Source: Paenalicyclobacillus mengziensis
Lineage (GTDB): Bacteria > Bacillota > Bacilli > Alicyclobacillales > Alicyclobacillaceae
Length of the DNA: 64,000 nucleotides
NCBI RefSeq assembly: GCF_017298635.1
Contig: NZ_CP071182.1
Span: 3,510,001-3,574,000, forward strand
Direction of reading: 5' to 3'
Part shown: positions 52,439-61,422 of the stretch, one piece after another
Numbering within the stretch: the first letter of the stretch is position 1
Layout of the letters: every line of letters starts with the position of its first letter
Position numbers and translations under genes: made by a program
Notes under the pieces: generated by a model
Seen by the model: the letters and a program-made list of their open reading frames with translations, nothing else
The model's database searches: none
What the model was told of the DNA's origin: nothing

Positions 52439-53596
52439 TTATGACCACGAGGCTGCAGTCATCTTTACGTCGGACCTTTTTAGTTTTAAACTGCGCTTGC
52501 GCGCCAGGTAGACAGTGAAGCCAGCCGTATGTTTGGCCATCAATCGTTTCATGTCATCCGACAACAATGACCTGGCCGGTTTCGGATTCACCTCAATCAT
52601 CCAAATATTTCCGTTCGTATCGACTCCCATATCATACCCTAGCAGACCCGCTTTCGGGATACGTTCTGACAGCTTTTCCGAGCATCTTAAAGCGCAGGCT
52701 GACAAGTCCCGCACAGGGATGGTAATCCCTTGCCGGGAGGCTAACGATTCGAGCTGCTCTAGGCTCATCAATTCGCCGCCGGCGACAATGTTCGTCACCA
52801 CTCCGTCTGCAGCTGCAACTTTTGGAACAACACCGATAACAAACCATTTTCCGTCGGCTCCTCGAGCTGTTACCACTCGGAAATCAACGCTCCGTCCGTC
52901 GATTTTCAGAAGCCGAATACCTTTTTGTACAAGATGTGGAACACGTGAACGACTCCTGAGCAGCCTTTCGAGTTCGCTCCTGGTGACCAGGATGCGCTGT
53001 CTTCGGGTACCTTTCGCTGAGCGGTCCACACTAACGCGGTACAATTGCTTCCCTGTGGTCTCGATACGTATCACACCGGATCCGCCATATCCCCCGACTG
53101 GCTTTACGTACGTGACCTTCCACTCATCAATCGCTCGAACCGCTCGTTTTACATCTCGCAAAACAAATGTATCTGGGACGTATTGGCCAAGTCCTGCTGA
53201 TTTCATGAATGACACGGCCTGCCACTTGCTTGGCAACGGTGGATTGAACACGGGAATTCCTCGTTCTCTGGCAGCAGCTCGCATTTTACTGGACTTCCCT
53301 TTCACGGCGAGATGCACAAAAACATTTTCGTAAATTGCATCTGGCAGACGTTCCTCGCAGCGCTCCCAACCTCGATAAGGATAAGACATGTTGACCGGTC
53401 TCCATCCCAATATGTGCCCTGAAGACCAGTTTGCATCGTCCGGGTCAAAAATCATGAGTCTTGCGCCAAGAGAACCTGCATATTCTGCCATGCGGCAATA
53501 ATGAAGAGCAGGTCTTTTCACGCGGCGTCCCTTGACGATTCGCTCCTTCGGCTGCACAGTTGTCGCTACGCCGATGAGTACTTGTTTTGGTGCCAT
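52439..53596 (-). CDS. YheC/YheD-like ATP-grasp protein (spore coat-associated type)
   Basis: 385 aa. The N-terminal half has the YheC/D pattern (SYPYRGWERCEERLPDAIYENV), and the ATP-grasp core includes VKPVGGYGGSGVIRIE near 166-181, HLVQKGIRLLKIDGRSVDFRVV near 222-243 and MIEVNPKPARSLL near 339. These proteins bind to spores in B. subtilis and are thought to ligate amino acids, but the reaction is not known. The final 25 residues are lysine/arginine-rich. ATG preceded by GAGGTGACAT. Confidence 0.85.
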   Translation of the reverse strand: MAPKQVLIGVATTVQPKERIVKGRRVKRPALHYCRMAEYAGSLGARLMIFDPDDANWSSGHILGWRPVNMSYPYRGWERCEERLPDAIYENVFVHLAVKGKSSKMRAAARERGIPVFNPPLPSKWQAVSFMKSAGLGQYVPDTFVLRDVKRAVRAIDEWKVTYVKPVGGYGGSGVIRIETTGKQLYRVSVDRSAKGTRRQRILVTRSELERLLRSRSRVPHLVQKGIRLLKIDGRSVDFRVVTARGADGKWFVIGVVPKVAAADGVVTNIVAGGELMSLEQLESLASRQGITIPVRDLSACALRCSEKLSERIPKAGLLGYDMGVDTNGNIWMIEVNPKPARSLLSDDMKRLMAKHTAGFTVYLARKRSLKLKRSDVKMTAASWS

Positions 53597-53741
53597 CCGT
53601 ATGTCACCTCATCCTTCGACCTTGCACATTATATGAAGCCCACATTTGTACGACTGTGCAGACGTCTAGAGGCATAGGTTCAGGAATGGGGAAAACACCT
53701 TCCAGACGATGGATGGCCGATTCCAAAAAAGGAGTGATAGT

Positions 53742-54137
53742 ATGCTACGGACAGTGTGCAAAGGCAAGATTCACCGTGCAACAGTCACGCAAGCCGACTT
53801 GAATTATATGGGCAGTATTACAGTAGATGCGAAGTTGCTCGAAGCGGCGAATATTCTTCCTTACGAAATGGTTCAAATTACAAACCTGTCAAACGGGGTC
53901 ATCTGGCAGACCTACGCGCTGGCTGCAGAAGAGAACTCCGGTACCATCTGCCTGAACGGACCACCAGCGAGATTGTTTCAACCCGGTGACAAGGTCATTA
54001 TCCTCTCGCTAGCCCTCATGTCAGACGACGAGTGGGCGAATATGACCTCTCACGTTATCTTTGTGGACGACAGAAACCAGGTGACCTCGGTCGTTGCACA
54101 TCGTATGCAAGACGAGCCCGGGTGGAATTTGCAATGA
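53742..54137 (+). CDS. panD: Aspartate 1-decarboxylase PanD
   Basis: Makes beta-alanine from aspartate for pantothenate and CoA. The 131-aa pro-enzyme cuts itself between Gly24 and Ser25 (YMGSITVD) to form its pyruvoyl group; Lys9 and Tyr58-type residues fall in KGKIHRATVT and IWQTYALA. AAAGGAGTGATAGT gives the ATG at 53742. panB and panC, normally in the same operon, are not next to it. Confidence 0.95.
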   Translation: MLRTVCKGKIHRATVTQADLNYMGSITVDAKLLEAANILPYEMVQITNLSNGVIWQTYALAAEENSGTICLNGPPARLFQPGDKVIILSLALMSDDEWANMTSHVIFVDDRNQVTSVVAHRMQDEPGWNLQ

Positions 54138-54141
54138 ACGC

Positions 54142-54177
54142 AATCACGGCACGCAAAGCAGGGCGCGTGCCGTGATT
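54142..54177. terminator. 13-bp perfect inverted repeat between panD and queF
   Basis: AATCACGGCACGC (54142-54154) pairs perfectly with GCGTGCCGTGATT (54165-54177). It lies 5 bp after the panD stop and 30 bp after the convergent queF stop. T-runs are short, but position and strength suggest a shared terminator. Confidence 0.7.
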
Positions 54178-54206
54178 CTCCATCCATTTTCCACGTGCCG
54201 ATTGTC

Positions 54207-54566
54207 TTACTCAGGTCGACGATACTCTGTTGTCACCTTCGTGTGAATGCCACCACGGATTGTAAAGTCCGTTGTGACTCGTGCCATTCGAGGCTTTGCG
54301 GCGTCCACGAAATCGTTCAAGATAATGTTTGTCACGTCCTCGTGGAAATGACCCTCGTTACGGAAACTCCATAAGTACAGCTTCAGCGACTTTAGTTCTA
54401 CTAGGTGATCTCCCGGTTGGTAAACGATGGTCACGGTCGCAAAGTCCGGCTGACCTGTCATCGGACAAAGCGTCGTGAACTCATTCGTGGACATTTCTAC
54501 GTCATAAACTTTATTTGGGTGTGGGTTCGGAACCACGGCCAAGTGTTTTGCTGGTTGTGTAGACAC
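54207..54566 (-). CDS. queF: NADPH-dependent 7-cyano-7-deazaguanine (preQ0) reductase QueF, type I
   Basis: Reduces preQ0 to preQ1 in queuosine synthesis. The catalytic cysteine is C34 in TTLCPMTGQPDFATV; the QueF NADPH motif is ELKSLKLYLWSFRNEGHFHEDV near 60-80. At 119 aa from GTG 54566 (GGAGGGATTTGAC upstream) it is short, since family members often have a longer N-terminus and C-terminus; the TTG at 54617 would add 17 residues. No queCDE genes are near. Confidence 0.92.
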   Translation of the reverse strand: MSTQPAKHLAVVPNPHPNKVYDVEMSTNEFTTLCPMTGQPDFATVTIVYQPGDHLVELKSLKLYLWSFRNEGHFHEDVTNIILNDFVDAAKPRMARVTTDFTIRGGIHTKVTTEYRRPE

Positions 54567-54738
54567 GTCAAATCCCTCCGCAACAAAATCATTGTCCTGA
54601 ATCACTATACTGAACAAGCTTCACAGACGCAACGGAAATCCATCGATAAGCCTCGTCGTTGCTTTCAATCCCTGTCGTGCTTGGCTAAACTAGGACAAGA
54701 AGAACCACCTTTGCCTGTGCGAGAGGAGCAAGAAGAGG

Positions 54739-56211
54739 ATGGAACCTGGTTTCAAAGAGGCATTTGTCCGCCAGATGCAACGGCTGATGGGCAGCGAATG
54801 GATGGAACTCAGCCTGGCACTGCAAACGACCGTACCTTATCGTGGCTTGCGGTTGCATCGCTGGACCATGGCGGCCAATCACGAAGGTCGTGACAAACTC
54901 GTTGTCCCTACTCCAACCTATGCAATCAGCACTCCTGTGCCAATGCCTGCAGTTATGGCCGAGAGCCTCGCAAAACCTGTTCCATGGATGACAGATGCTT
55001 ACTACATACCAGAGGACAGCAACCTCGGCAAGACCATCTATCACGAAGCTGGGGCCTTCTACATCCAAGAGCCATCTGCGATGGCTCCTGCGGTCGCACT
55101 CGCCGTCCGACCTGGTGAACGTGTTCTCGACCTGTGCGCCGCACCAGGCGGGAAAACCACTGCCCTTGCCCGTGCGATGAACGGGCAGGGAGTGCTTGTT
55201 GCCAACGAGATTCACCCAAAGAGAGTCGTCACACTCGCCCAAAATATCGAACGGTTGGGGATACCTGCGGTTGTCGTCAACGAGTCTCCCGACCGCTTGG
55301 CGCAAACGTGGCCAGGCTACTTTGACGCGGTATTGGTTGATGCACCATGTTCGGGGGAAGGAATGTTTCGCAAAGACAGTGCAGCTCGTGAACAGTGGAG
55401 TGAAGACGCGCCTGTTGTTTGCGCGTCGCGGCAAAAAGACATTCTCCGGGCAGCCGTACGTTTGGTCCGACCAGGGGGAAGACTCGTGTATTCAACCTGT
55501 ACACTGAACGCTATGGAGAATGAACAGGTCGTTGACTGGGCCCTTCGAGAACTGCCGCTTACGCTTACCGCTTTGCCGAACTGGCCCCTGTGGTCGGACG
55601 GACGTCCGGAATGGGGCAACGATAATCCTCGTCTCACCCTAACCAAACGGTTGTGGCCGCACATTGGTGAAGGTGAAGGTCACTTTGTAGCTGCCTTTAC
55701 CGTGGCAAGGACAGATGAACGTGCAATTGCTGCGCAAGCGGCGCGCGGTGGCACCCAGCCTGTTTCAAGCAATAAGCGTAAGCAAGGGCACACAGATGAC
55801 CGTTGGCGTACACTCGCAGAAGAATTGCTCCACGACGTCCCGATACAGTGGCAAACCACCGTTTCACACGGCGACCTACTGTTCGAAGCACCACCGGTCG
55901 ACTTGGTCACAACGGGGCTAAAAGTCCTGCGCCCCGGACTGTGTCTCGCTGAAATATCCGGCCAGCGCTTGCAACCGCACCACAGTCTGGCCATGGCCGT
56001 CCATCCAGATTTGGTGCGAAGAAAGGTCGAGTTGGACCCTGCCCTTGCCTCAGATTACATGGCAGGACAGGCACTCGACCGAACTGTGTCACCTGGGTGG
56101 AACTTACTCATGTCCATTGGTACCATCCCACTGGGTTGGGGCAAAGGGGTACCGGGAAGAATCAACAACCTCTACCCCCGCGGGCTTCGCCGCCAGGGAC
56201 TTTTGTTCTAA
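54739..56211 (+). CDS. RsmF-type 16S rRNA (cytosine-C5)-methyltransferase
   Basis: 490-aa NOL1/NOP2/sun-family methyltransferase. SAM motif VLDLCAAPGGKTTALA near 129-144, VDAPCSGEGMFRKD near 197-210 and the catalytic YSTCTLN near 253-259, giving the two cysteines of m5C enzymes. The C-terminal 150 residues match the RsmF/YebU extension with a PUA-like domain. ATG overlaps the GAAGAGG site region. Stops 4 bp from the convergent thiolase gene. Confidence 0.88.
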   Translation: MEPGFKEAFVRQMQRLMGSEWMELSLALQTTVPYRGLRLHRWTMAANHEGRDKLVVPTPTYAISTPVPMPAVMAESLAKPVPWMTDAYYIPEDSNLGKTIYHEAGAFYIQEPSAMAPAVALAVRPGERVLDLCAAPGGKTTALARAMNGQGVLVANEIHPKRVVTLAQNIERLGIPAVVVNESPDRLAQTWPGYFDAVLVDAPCSGEGMFRKDSAAREQWSEDAPVVCASRQKDILRAAVRLVRPGGRLVYSTCTLNAMENEQVVDWALRELPLTLTALPNWPLWSDGRPEWGNDNPRLTLTKRLWPHIGEGEGHFVAAFTVARTDERAIAAQAARGGTQPVSSNKRKQGHTDDRWRTLAEELLHDVPIQWQTTVSHGDLLFEAPPVDLVTTGLKVLRPGLCLAEISGQRLQPHHSLAMAVHPDLVRRKVELDPALASDYMAGQALDRTVSPGWNLLMSIGTIPLGWGKGVPGRINNLYPRGLRRQGLLF

Positions 56212-56214
56212 GGC

Positions 56215-57399
56215 TTACCGAGCAAAGTTCTCAATGACCATGGCAATACCTTGCCCGCCGCCGATACACAGAGATGCGACACCGTAACGTTCACGGCGAT
56301 GCCGCAGTTCGTACGCCAGAGTGAGGAGCAGTCTGGCACCGCTTGCACCGACTGGATGTCCGAGCGCAATGGCACCACCGTTGACGTTTGTGCGTTCCCT
56401 TGGCAAACCAAGCTCTCTTTCAACGCTTAGATATTGCGAAGCGAACGCCTCATTGATTTCCCAAAGGGCGATGTTCTTCATTTCGAGACCCGCGTTTTTG
56501 AGCGCCAACCGAATCGCCGGAACCGGGCCGATGCCCATGTAAGCAGGATCGACGCCAACGACTCCATAGCTGACAATCTTGGCGAGCGGTTGCCACTTAT
56601 GTTCAGCGGCAGCGTCTTCTGAGGCCAGTACCACAGCACCTGCGCCATCATTAATGCCGCTTGAATTCGCTGCCGTAACCGTTCCGTCCTTTTGGAATGC
56701 GGGCTTCAGCTTTGCCATGGCTTCGAGCGAAGCGTCCTCACGAATGTGTTCATCGTGCTCAACCAACACTTCACCTTTGCGGCTCTTAACAGGAACCGGA
56801 ACGATTTCTTCTCCCAGACGACCCCTTTGCCGTGCAGCAGCAGCCCGTTTTTGGCTGGTCAGTGCAAACTCGTCTTGCTCACTACGAGATATTTCATATT
56901 TCACAGCCAAGTTTTCCGCTGTAATTCCCATGGGATAGCCGCTGTGACAATCGGTCAAAACCTCACTCAGCATATCAACGGCCGTATTGTCACCCATTCT
57001 GTAACCAAACCTGGCCCCCCGCAGCAAATACGGAGTAAGACTCATCGATTCAGCGCCGCCTGCGAGCGCCACCCGACTGTCGCCAAGCAAAATGTCCTTC
57101 GCAGCCGTAACAACGGATTGCATGCCAGACCCACACAGGCGATTCACCGTTAGTGCAGGAACCTCCTGCCGGACCCCGACTGTGAGTGCAACATGTCGCG
57201 CCAAGTAAGCCGCCCCGTCATACGACTGGATGACATTCCCAAACACAACATTATCGACTTGCTCCACAGCAACGCCAGCTCGTTTCAAAGCCTCTGTACC
57301 CGCTAAGGCGCCGAGACGCGTGGCTGTTTCTGATGAAAGTGCCCCCCCATAGGTACCAAATGGAGTCCGCGCTCCATCCAGTAGATAAACCGCTTTCAT
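56215..57399 (-). CDS. Acetyl-CoA acetyltransferase (thiolase)
   Basis: 394 aa. The acyl-binding cysteine is in NRLCGSGMQSV near residue 88, the catalytic HPVGASGAR near 348 and CIGGGQG with the second cysteine near 378. Type II thiolases condense two acetyl-CoA or cleave 3-ketoacyl-CoA; the chain length cannot be read. It is 9.5 kb from the acyl-CoA operon, but could supply its final thiolysis. ATG follows GGAGTATGAG. Confidence 0.92.
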   Translation of the reverse strand: MKAVYLLDGARTPFGTYGGALSSETATRLGALAGTEALKRAGVAVEQVDNVVFGNVIQSYDGAAYLARHVALTVGVRQEVPALTVNRLCGSGMQSVVTAAKDILLGDSRVALAGGAESMSLTPYLLRGARFGYRMGDNTAVDMLSEVLTDCHSGYPMGITAENLAVKYEISRSEQDEFALTSQKRAAAARQRGRLGEEIVPVPVKSRKGEVLVEHDEHIREDASLEAMAKLKPAFQKDGTVTAANSSGINDGAGAVVLASEDAAAEHKWQPLAKIVSYGVVGVDPAYMGIGPVPAIRLALKNAGLEMKNIALWEINEAFASQYLSVERELGLPRERTNVNGGAIALGHPVGASGARLLLTLAYELRHRRERYGVASLCIGGGQGIAMVIENFAR

Positions 57400-57698
57400 A
57401 TCTCCATACTCCTTTCGTTCGCAACATGGATGTCCTTGTATATCTATGATTATCCCACGAAGCCGCTCGAGAGTATATGAAAAATGTCCAGGTACAGCAC
57501 TCTCCGTTGGACGTCACCAAATTCTCATCAGTTATCGAATCAACACCGGCATACAGCATTCAACCCCAGCGGTACATGTAAATGAATACCCCCGGTATAT
57601 ATGTTTATTTTAAAGATAAGATATTGACATTTTTAATGTAGTGATTAAGATTGTAAACATGATACTTGTAAGGAGACGGACTTGAAAGGGTGGTCAAC
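57400..57698. other. Divergent spacer between the thiolase and DUF2089 genes
   Basis: No gene seen. A promoter for the DUF2089 operon is at 57624-57651. AATACCCCCGGTATATATG (57584) is a short palindrome whose TACCCC word recalls the 426-bp repeats, but it is too short to link them. Confidence 0.45.
57624..57651 (+). promoter_or_regulatory. Promoter of the DUF2089-DUF4097 operon
   Basis: Perfect TTGACA (57624-57629), 16-nt spacer and TAAGAT (57646-57651), in an AT-rich stretch. About 48 bp ahead of the start codon. Confidence 0.6.
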
Positions 57699-58109
57699 GT
57701 GCCGTACCCGGTACCGACGAAGTGTCCAGCTTGTTCGGCGCAAATGGACATCACCGAACTTACGTGCCCTGAGTGTCAAACCCGAGTTGAGGGTGTGTTT
57801 GCCGGCTCAGCGTTGCATCGACTGACGACGGAGCAACTGCAGTTTGTCGAGGTGTTCCTGCGCTGTCGCGGCAACATCAAGGAAGTAGAGAGAGACCTGA
57901 AGATCTCCTATCCAACGGTCCGTTCTCGTCTCGATCAAGTGATTCAGTCCCTTGGTTACCCTGTCTCATCTGAGGACTCAAGTGATTTTGTCGATCCCGC
58001 CGAGAACGTGCTCGAAGCACTCGATACTGGCGAGCTGTCGTTCGACGAAGCTCTGCAGCGTCTACGTTCTGGTTCAATTTCGAAGAGAGGACGAGATTTA
58101 CATGAATGA
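57699..58109 (+). CDS. DUF2089 zinc-ribbon/helix-turn-helix protein
   Basis: 136 aa. An N-terminal zinc ribbon (CPAC near 8-11, CPEC near 24-27) is followed by a helix-turn-helix core, LTTEQLQFVEVFLRCRGNIKEVERDL with SYPTVRSRLDQVI, and an acidic tail. DUF2089 proteins are small predicted regulators found beside cell-envelope stress genes. AAAGGGTGG favours the GTG at 57699 over that at 57690. Its last 8 bp overlap the next gene, so they form a coupled operon. Confidence 0.85.
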   Translation: MPYPVPTKCPACSAQMDITELTCPECQTRVEGVFAGSALHRLTTEQLQFVEVFLRCRGNIKEVERDLKISYPTVRSRLDQVIQSLGYPVSSEDSSDFVDPAENVLEALDTGELSFDEALQRLRSGSISKRGRDLHE

Positions 58110-59112
58110 ACGCATGAAGATTCTTCAAATGTTGAGTGAAGGCAAAATCACCCCGGAACAAGCCGAATCTCTGCTCACCGCCGTAGAGAGCAGCAGCGAC
58201 CGACAACGCCTTCGCTTTCCCGGTATTGACAAGCGAACCTTGACGGAACTGAGAAACCTAGGCGGTCAGGTTTCCGCTGCTGTGGCACAGTCGTTGTCGG
58301 AAGCCAAGCGAGCCATCGAAGGGCAATTGGACGTTTTTTCCTTCTCTTCTTCGCCAACTGTTTCAGTGACACACGACCTGAAGTTACCGCTGAATATCCA
58401 ACGTCTGAGTGCCCAGACTACCAACGGATCCATTCAGGTTACGACCTGGGATGAACCTTTTGTCCAGATACAGGTGCGCGCGAAAGCCAAAACAAACAAT
58501 CTTTCCGAAGCCAAACGTGCACTCGTAAGTTCCCTGCAGACACAGGTCCAAGACGAAAACTACCATTTGACGATTGCTCAAGCGGATAGGCACAGCGATA
58601 CAAACGTGCAAATTCTGGGTGCGGGACTCGACATCTCGGTACCGAGGGAAGTCTTGCGAGAACTAGACCTCCGATCCTATAACGGGCGCATCTACGCGGA
58701 CTCTGTGCACCTTGAAGAGCTAAGGTTCGAAACCACCAACGGCGGAATCTCGCTGTACAAGTCTGGGGCTGTCCGTATGAACTTGTCGTCTGAACACGGC
58801 GGCATCGAACTTGTCCAATCCGTGGACACATCAACCCGCCAGTTGTATGCGTCTACTAAAAACGGCAGCATCAACATTGAAGCTTTGCCAGAGGGGCTGA
58901 GCGTTAGCGGGCGGGCTCAAACGGTATTTGGCCGGGTTGACATTACAGACCCCCGCTTTCTCGTGACCTTCGAAGACGCGATGAAACGGAGCCAAGCACG
59001 GTTCCAGAGTAGTTTTGAGGAGGAAGATACCGATATCAGCGCATTGGAAATCGTCGACAGTACCCGTCTGCGCCTCGAGACGAGAAACGGGTCAGTACAC
59101 ATCAAAGTGTGA
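58102..59112 (+). CDS. DUF4097 beta-helical protein with SHOCT-like N-terminus (YvlB-like)
   Basis: 336 aa. The first 30 residues (RMKILQMLSEGKITPEQAESLLTAVE) form the short helical domain seen in YvlB. The remaining 270 residues are a repetitive beta-helix with TTNG/SIQV-type turns (QTTNGSIQV, TTNGGISLY, STKNGSINI, ETRNGSVHI), the DUF4097 adhesin pattern. No signal peptide, so probably cytosolic. ATG at 58102 is preceded by GAGAGGACG and lies inside the DUF2089 end. Relatives in B. subtilis belong to the LiaRS/yvlABCD cell-envelope stress system. Confidence 0.82.
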   Translation: MNERMKILQMLSEGKITPEQAESLLTAVESSSDRQRLRFPGIDKRTLTELRNLGGQVSAAVAQSLSEAKRAIEGQLDVFSFSSSPTVSVTHDLKLPLNIQRLSAQTTNGSIQVTTWDEPFVQIQVRAKAKTNNLSEAKRALVSSLQTQVQDENYHLTIAQADRHSDTNVQILGAGLDISVPREVLRELDLRSYNGRIYADSVHLEELRFETTNGGISLYKSGAVRMNLSSEHGGIELVQSVDTSTRQLYASTKNGSINIEALPEGLSVSGRAQTVFGRVDITDPRFLVTFEDAMKRSQARFQSSFEEEDTDISALEIVDSTRLRLETRNGSVHIKV

Positions 59113-59177
59113 TTGACCGGACGCGAGTATCAGAGGTGGGAAAATCGTGCATGCTGAGCGTATCATGCATACACTGT

Positions 59178-59220
59178 CAGGGGTGGATAAGCAGGGACAA
59201 TTCCTGTTTATCCACCCCTG
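59178..59220. repeat. 18-bp inverted repeat before the small membrane protein gene
   Basis: CAGGGGTGGATAAGCAGG (59178-59195) and CCTGTTTATCCACCCCTG (59203-59220) pair fully with one G-U around a 7-nt loop. It ends 8 bp before the GAGGAGG site of the next gene. With no T-run it may slow or regulate read-through into that gene. Confidence 0.8.
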
Positions 59221-59239
59221 AGGTCAGAGGAGGCCTCTC

Positions 59240-59425
59240 ATGCACCGCACCGACCCAGCGTATCTCATCATCGCAGTTGGCTTTGCCATCGTGATTCTCA
59301 TGGTCATCTTGCATCGCTTGCGCTCATCGTTGTCTCCGGAGCGCCTGAAATCTGGACTTTCCACTGAGACCTACGTCGACGAACCTGACCGACATGACCA
59401 CGATGACGATAGCGAGCGATTATGA
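59240..59425 (+). CDS. Small single-helix membrane protein
   Basis: 61 aa with one membrane helix (about 9-25), a basic boundary (HRLRSS) and an acidic, histidine/aspartate-rich tail (DEPDRHDHDDDSE). GAGGAGG precedes the ATG. It ends the DUF2089-DUF4097 operon after an 18-bp inverted repeat and overlaps the convergent aminotransferase gene by 6 bp. No family recognised; a helper or regulator at the membrane is a guess from context. Confidence 0.65.
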   Translation: MHRTDPAYLIIAVGFAIVILMVILHRLRSSLSPERLKSGLSTETYVDEPDRHDHDDDSERL

Positions 59426-60571
59426 GCGTTTTATGACATTCAAGAGTCGGCTGATATCGTCCTCTGCATTATAGAATCCCGTGGACACCCGTACTAAGTT
59501 GCGGTGTGGAATGGAACGGATGAGAATACCCCGTTCATGGGCATCACTCACGATGCGCTCGGACGGCACGTCTTTGAGACGAAAAGAGACAATTCCAGCT
59601 CGACTGTCACGCGGCGTCACCACTTCAGCCCCTGGTACATCGAGCAGCTGGTCGAGCAGCGTCCCAGACAGTCCATGGATACGCGAGAAAGCGTAATCCC
59701 ATCCTACCTGTACCCGAATAAAACGCAGGCTCTCAAGCCAACCCACCCAATTGGTGAGCGCCACAAAAGTATCTTCGTAGCGGCGCGCGCTTTCATCGGG
59801 CAGAAGGTACCCGTTTTGCACATGCGGGTGTTCACGGCGCAGCGATGCCGACCCCGCGTAGGTCAATTCTACGTGTGCCATCGCGTCGGGGTGCACATAT
59901 AGGGCTCCGACGCCATCAGGCCCACACAGCCACTTTTGGCCAGGAAGTGAATAAAAATCTACGCGACTCGCTGTGACATCGAACCACTCGGCGCCGGCAC
60001 CTTGGGCCCCGTCAACCAGGCATAGTGCTCCTGCTTCGTGGGCAACCTGAGCGATTTGCTCCACCGGCAGGCGCTGACCGGTTTCATAAGAGATGTGTGA
60101 ACACACCACAAGTCTTGTACGCGGCGACAGTGCAGCTCGCAGGCGGGTAATGGTCTCATCCGGGTTCCTTGACACTTCGACGCGTTTCAGGATTACACCT
60201 TGGCGCTGCTTCTGAACAAACAAAGGCACCATACCACCCTGATGCTCAATGTCCGTGTAGACAATCTCGTCTCCCTTGTGCCAGAGCATCCCCCACACGA
60301 CGATATTGATTCCGTTTGTTGTGCTATCCGTTAGAGCAATGGATGACACAGGTGCGTGCAGCAGATAGGCGATTTGTTCACGCACCTGGTCTCTGACCCC
60401 TGCGAGTTGACTGAAGTAGCCATTCAGACGTCCCTCACGAAACTGGATTTCGACGACTTGTTGCATCCTTTCCATGGCAACATCCGGCAAGGCGCCAAAA
60501 GTTCCAGTATTTAGATATGTAGATGTCCGCACCGCTGCGAAATGGCGGCGGACGTTATCGACGTGGGCCAC
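59420..60571 (-). CDS. Class V aminotransferase-like PLP enzyme
   Basis: 383 aa of the isopenicillin-N-epimerase/cysteine-desulfurase-like group. LNTGTFGALPDVA near 20, DSTTNGINIVVWG near 80, LVDGAQGAGAEWFDV near 185 and the PLP lysine in SLPGQKWLCGPDGVGALYV near 211-229. The persulfide loop of desulfurases is missing, so it is an epimerase, lyase or aminotransferase, which I cannot settle. GTG at 60571 has GGAGGTGG; the upstream frame to 60613 is less likely. It follows an SDR gene by 57 bp. Confidence 0.83.
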   Translation of the reverse strand: MAHVDNVRRHFAAVRTSTYLNTGTFGALPDVAMERMQQVVEIQFREGRLNGYFSQLAGVRDQVREQIAYLLHAPVSSIALTDSTTNGINIVVWGMLWHKGDEIVYTDIEHQGGMVPLFVQKQRQGVILKRVEVSRNPDETITRLRAALSPRTRLVVCSHISYETGQRLPVEQIAQVAHEAGALCLVDGAQGAGAEWFDVTASRVDFYSLPGQKWLCGPDGVGALYVHPDAMAHVELTYAGSASLRREHPHVQNGYLLPDESARRYEDTFVALTNWVGWLESLRFIRVQVGWDYAFSRIHGLSGTLLDQLLDVPGAEVVTPRDSRAGIVSFRLKDVPSERIVSDAHERGILIRSIPHRNLVRVSTGFYNAEDDISRLLNVIKRS

Positions 60572-60628
60572 TCTTCCCACCTCCGCTCTGGTTCTACTGC
60601 GTGTCCCAGACAAACTCCCTACGACCCG

Positions 60629-61381
60629 TCATGCGTGCTCATCAAGGAAACGGATATCTGCTCCTCCGTTGACTTCAGTAACTGTACCATTGAGTTGATG
60701 GCTCGCAGGTTGGCAATAGAACGACACGACACGGGCCACGTCGCCGCCGACCGGGGTCTTTTTTGACACAGACTCTGCCTCGTTTCGAGCGAGTTCCTTG
60801 TTTTTCCCCCGCACATCTCCTGGACATACCATATTTGCCGTAACCCCGAATTCCCGTTCCTCTCTCGCGATGGACCGGGTCAGAGAAGCAAGGCCAGCCT
60901 TCGCAGCAGCATATGGCGCTCGCCGCCCCCACCCCGCAGCGAGCCCTGCCCCATCGCTGCCGAGGGTGACAATGCGACCAAAACCACGTTCCCGCATATT
61001 CGGAATCAATACGCGATACATCCACCAGAAACTGCGAAGGTTTCCAGTCAGCATCTCCTCGAAGTCATCATCAGAATATTCGGCCAACCGTCTCCGTTCG
61101 AACACGAAAGGTCCAAAGTTATGTACAAATGCATCCACTTGACCGAAGTGGTGAAGTGCAGATGAGGCAGCATGCAAAGCTTCGTCCCGCAAGAGGAGGT
61201 TTGCTCGAATCGGCATCACTTCTCCCCCCGTTTCTGCGGCGAGGGTGGCTATCGACTTTGCACTTTCTTCACTGTGGTGATATGTAAAGGCAACGGACCA
61301 GCCTTCATCAATCAGAGTAAGCACGGTCGCCTTTCCCAGGCCGCTCCCGCCACCTGATACAAAAGCAACGCGCTGTGTCAC
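60629..61381 (-). CDS. Short-chain dehydrogenase/reductase
   Basis: 250-aa SDR with GGGSGLGKA near residue 10, HNFGPFV in place of the usual NNAG, the active-site TLGSDGAGL and YAAAKAG near 153. The changed NNAG motif occurs in a branch of SDRs found in Bacilli. GTG at 61381 has GGGGCGGTGG; ATG 61402 is possible. It lies between the methyltransferase and aminotransferase genes on the same strand. Confidence 0.82.
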   Translation of the reverse strand: MTQRVAFVSGGGSGLGKATVLTLIDEGWSVAFTYHHSEESAKSIATLAAETGGEVMPIRANLLLRDEALHAASSALHHFGQVDAFVHNFGPFVFERRRLAEYSDDDFEEMLTGNLRSFWWMYRVLIPNMRERGFGRIVTLGSDGAGLAAGWGRRAPYAAAKAGLASLTRSIAREEREFGVTANMVCPGDVRGKNKELARNEAESVSKKTPVGGDVARVVSFYCQPASHQLNGTVTEVNGGADIRFLDEHA

Positions 61382-61422
61382 GGTGCCACCGCCCCTTTCC
61401 ATGTTTTCATGATACCACATGC

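Noticed and set aside
57584..57602. Further copy of the 426-bp repeat family (AATACCCCCGGTATATATG)
   Set aside because: Only the short word TACCCC is shared; no GATAC core or period.
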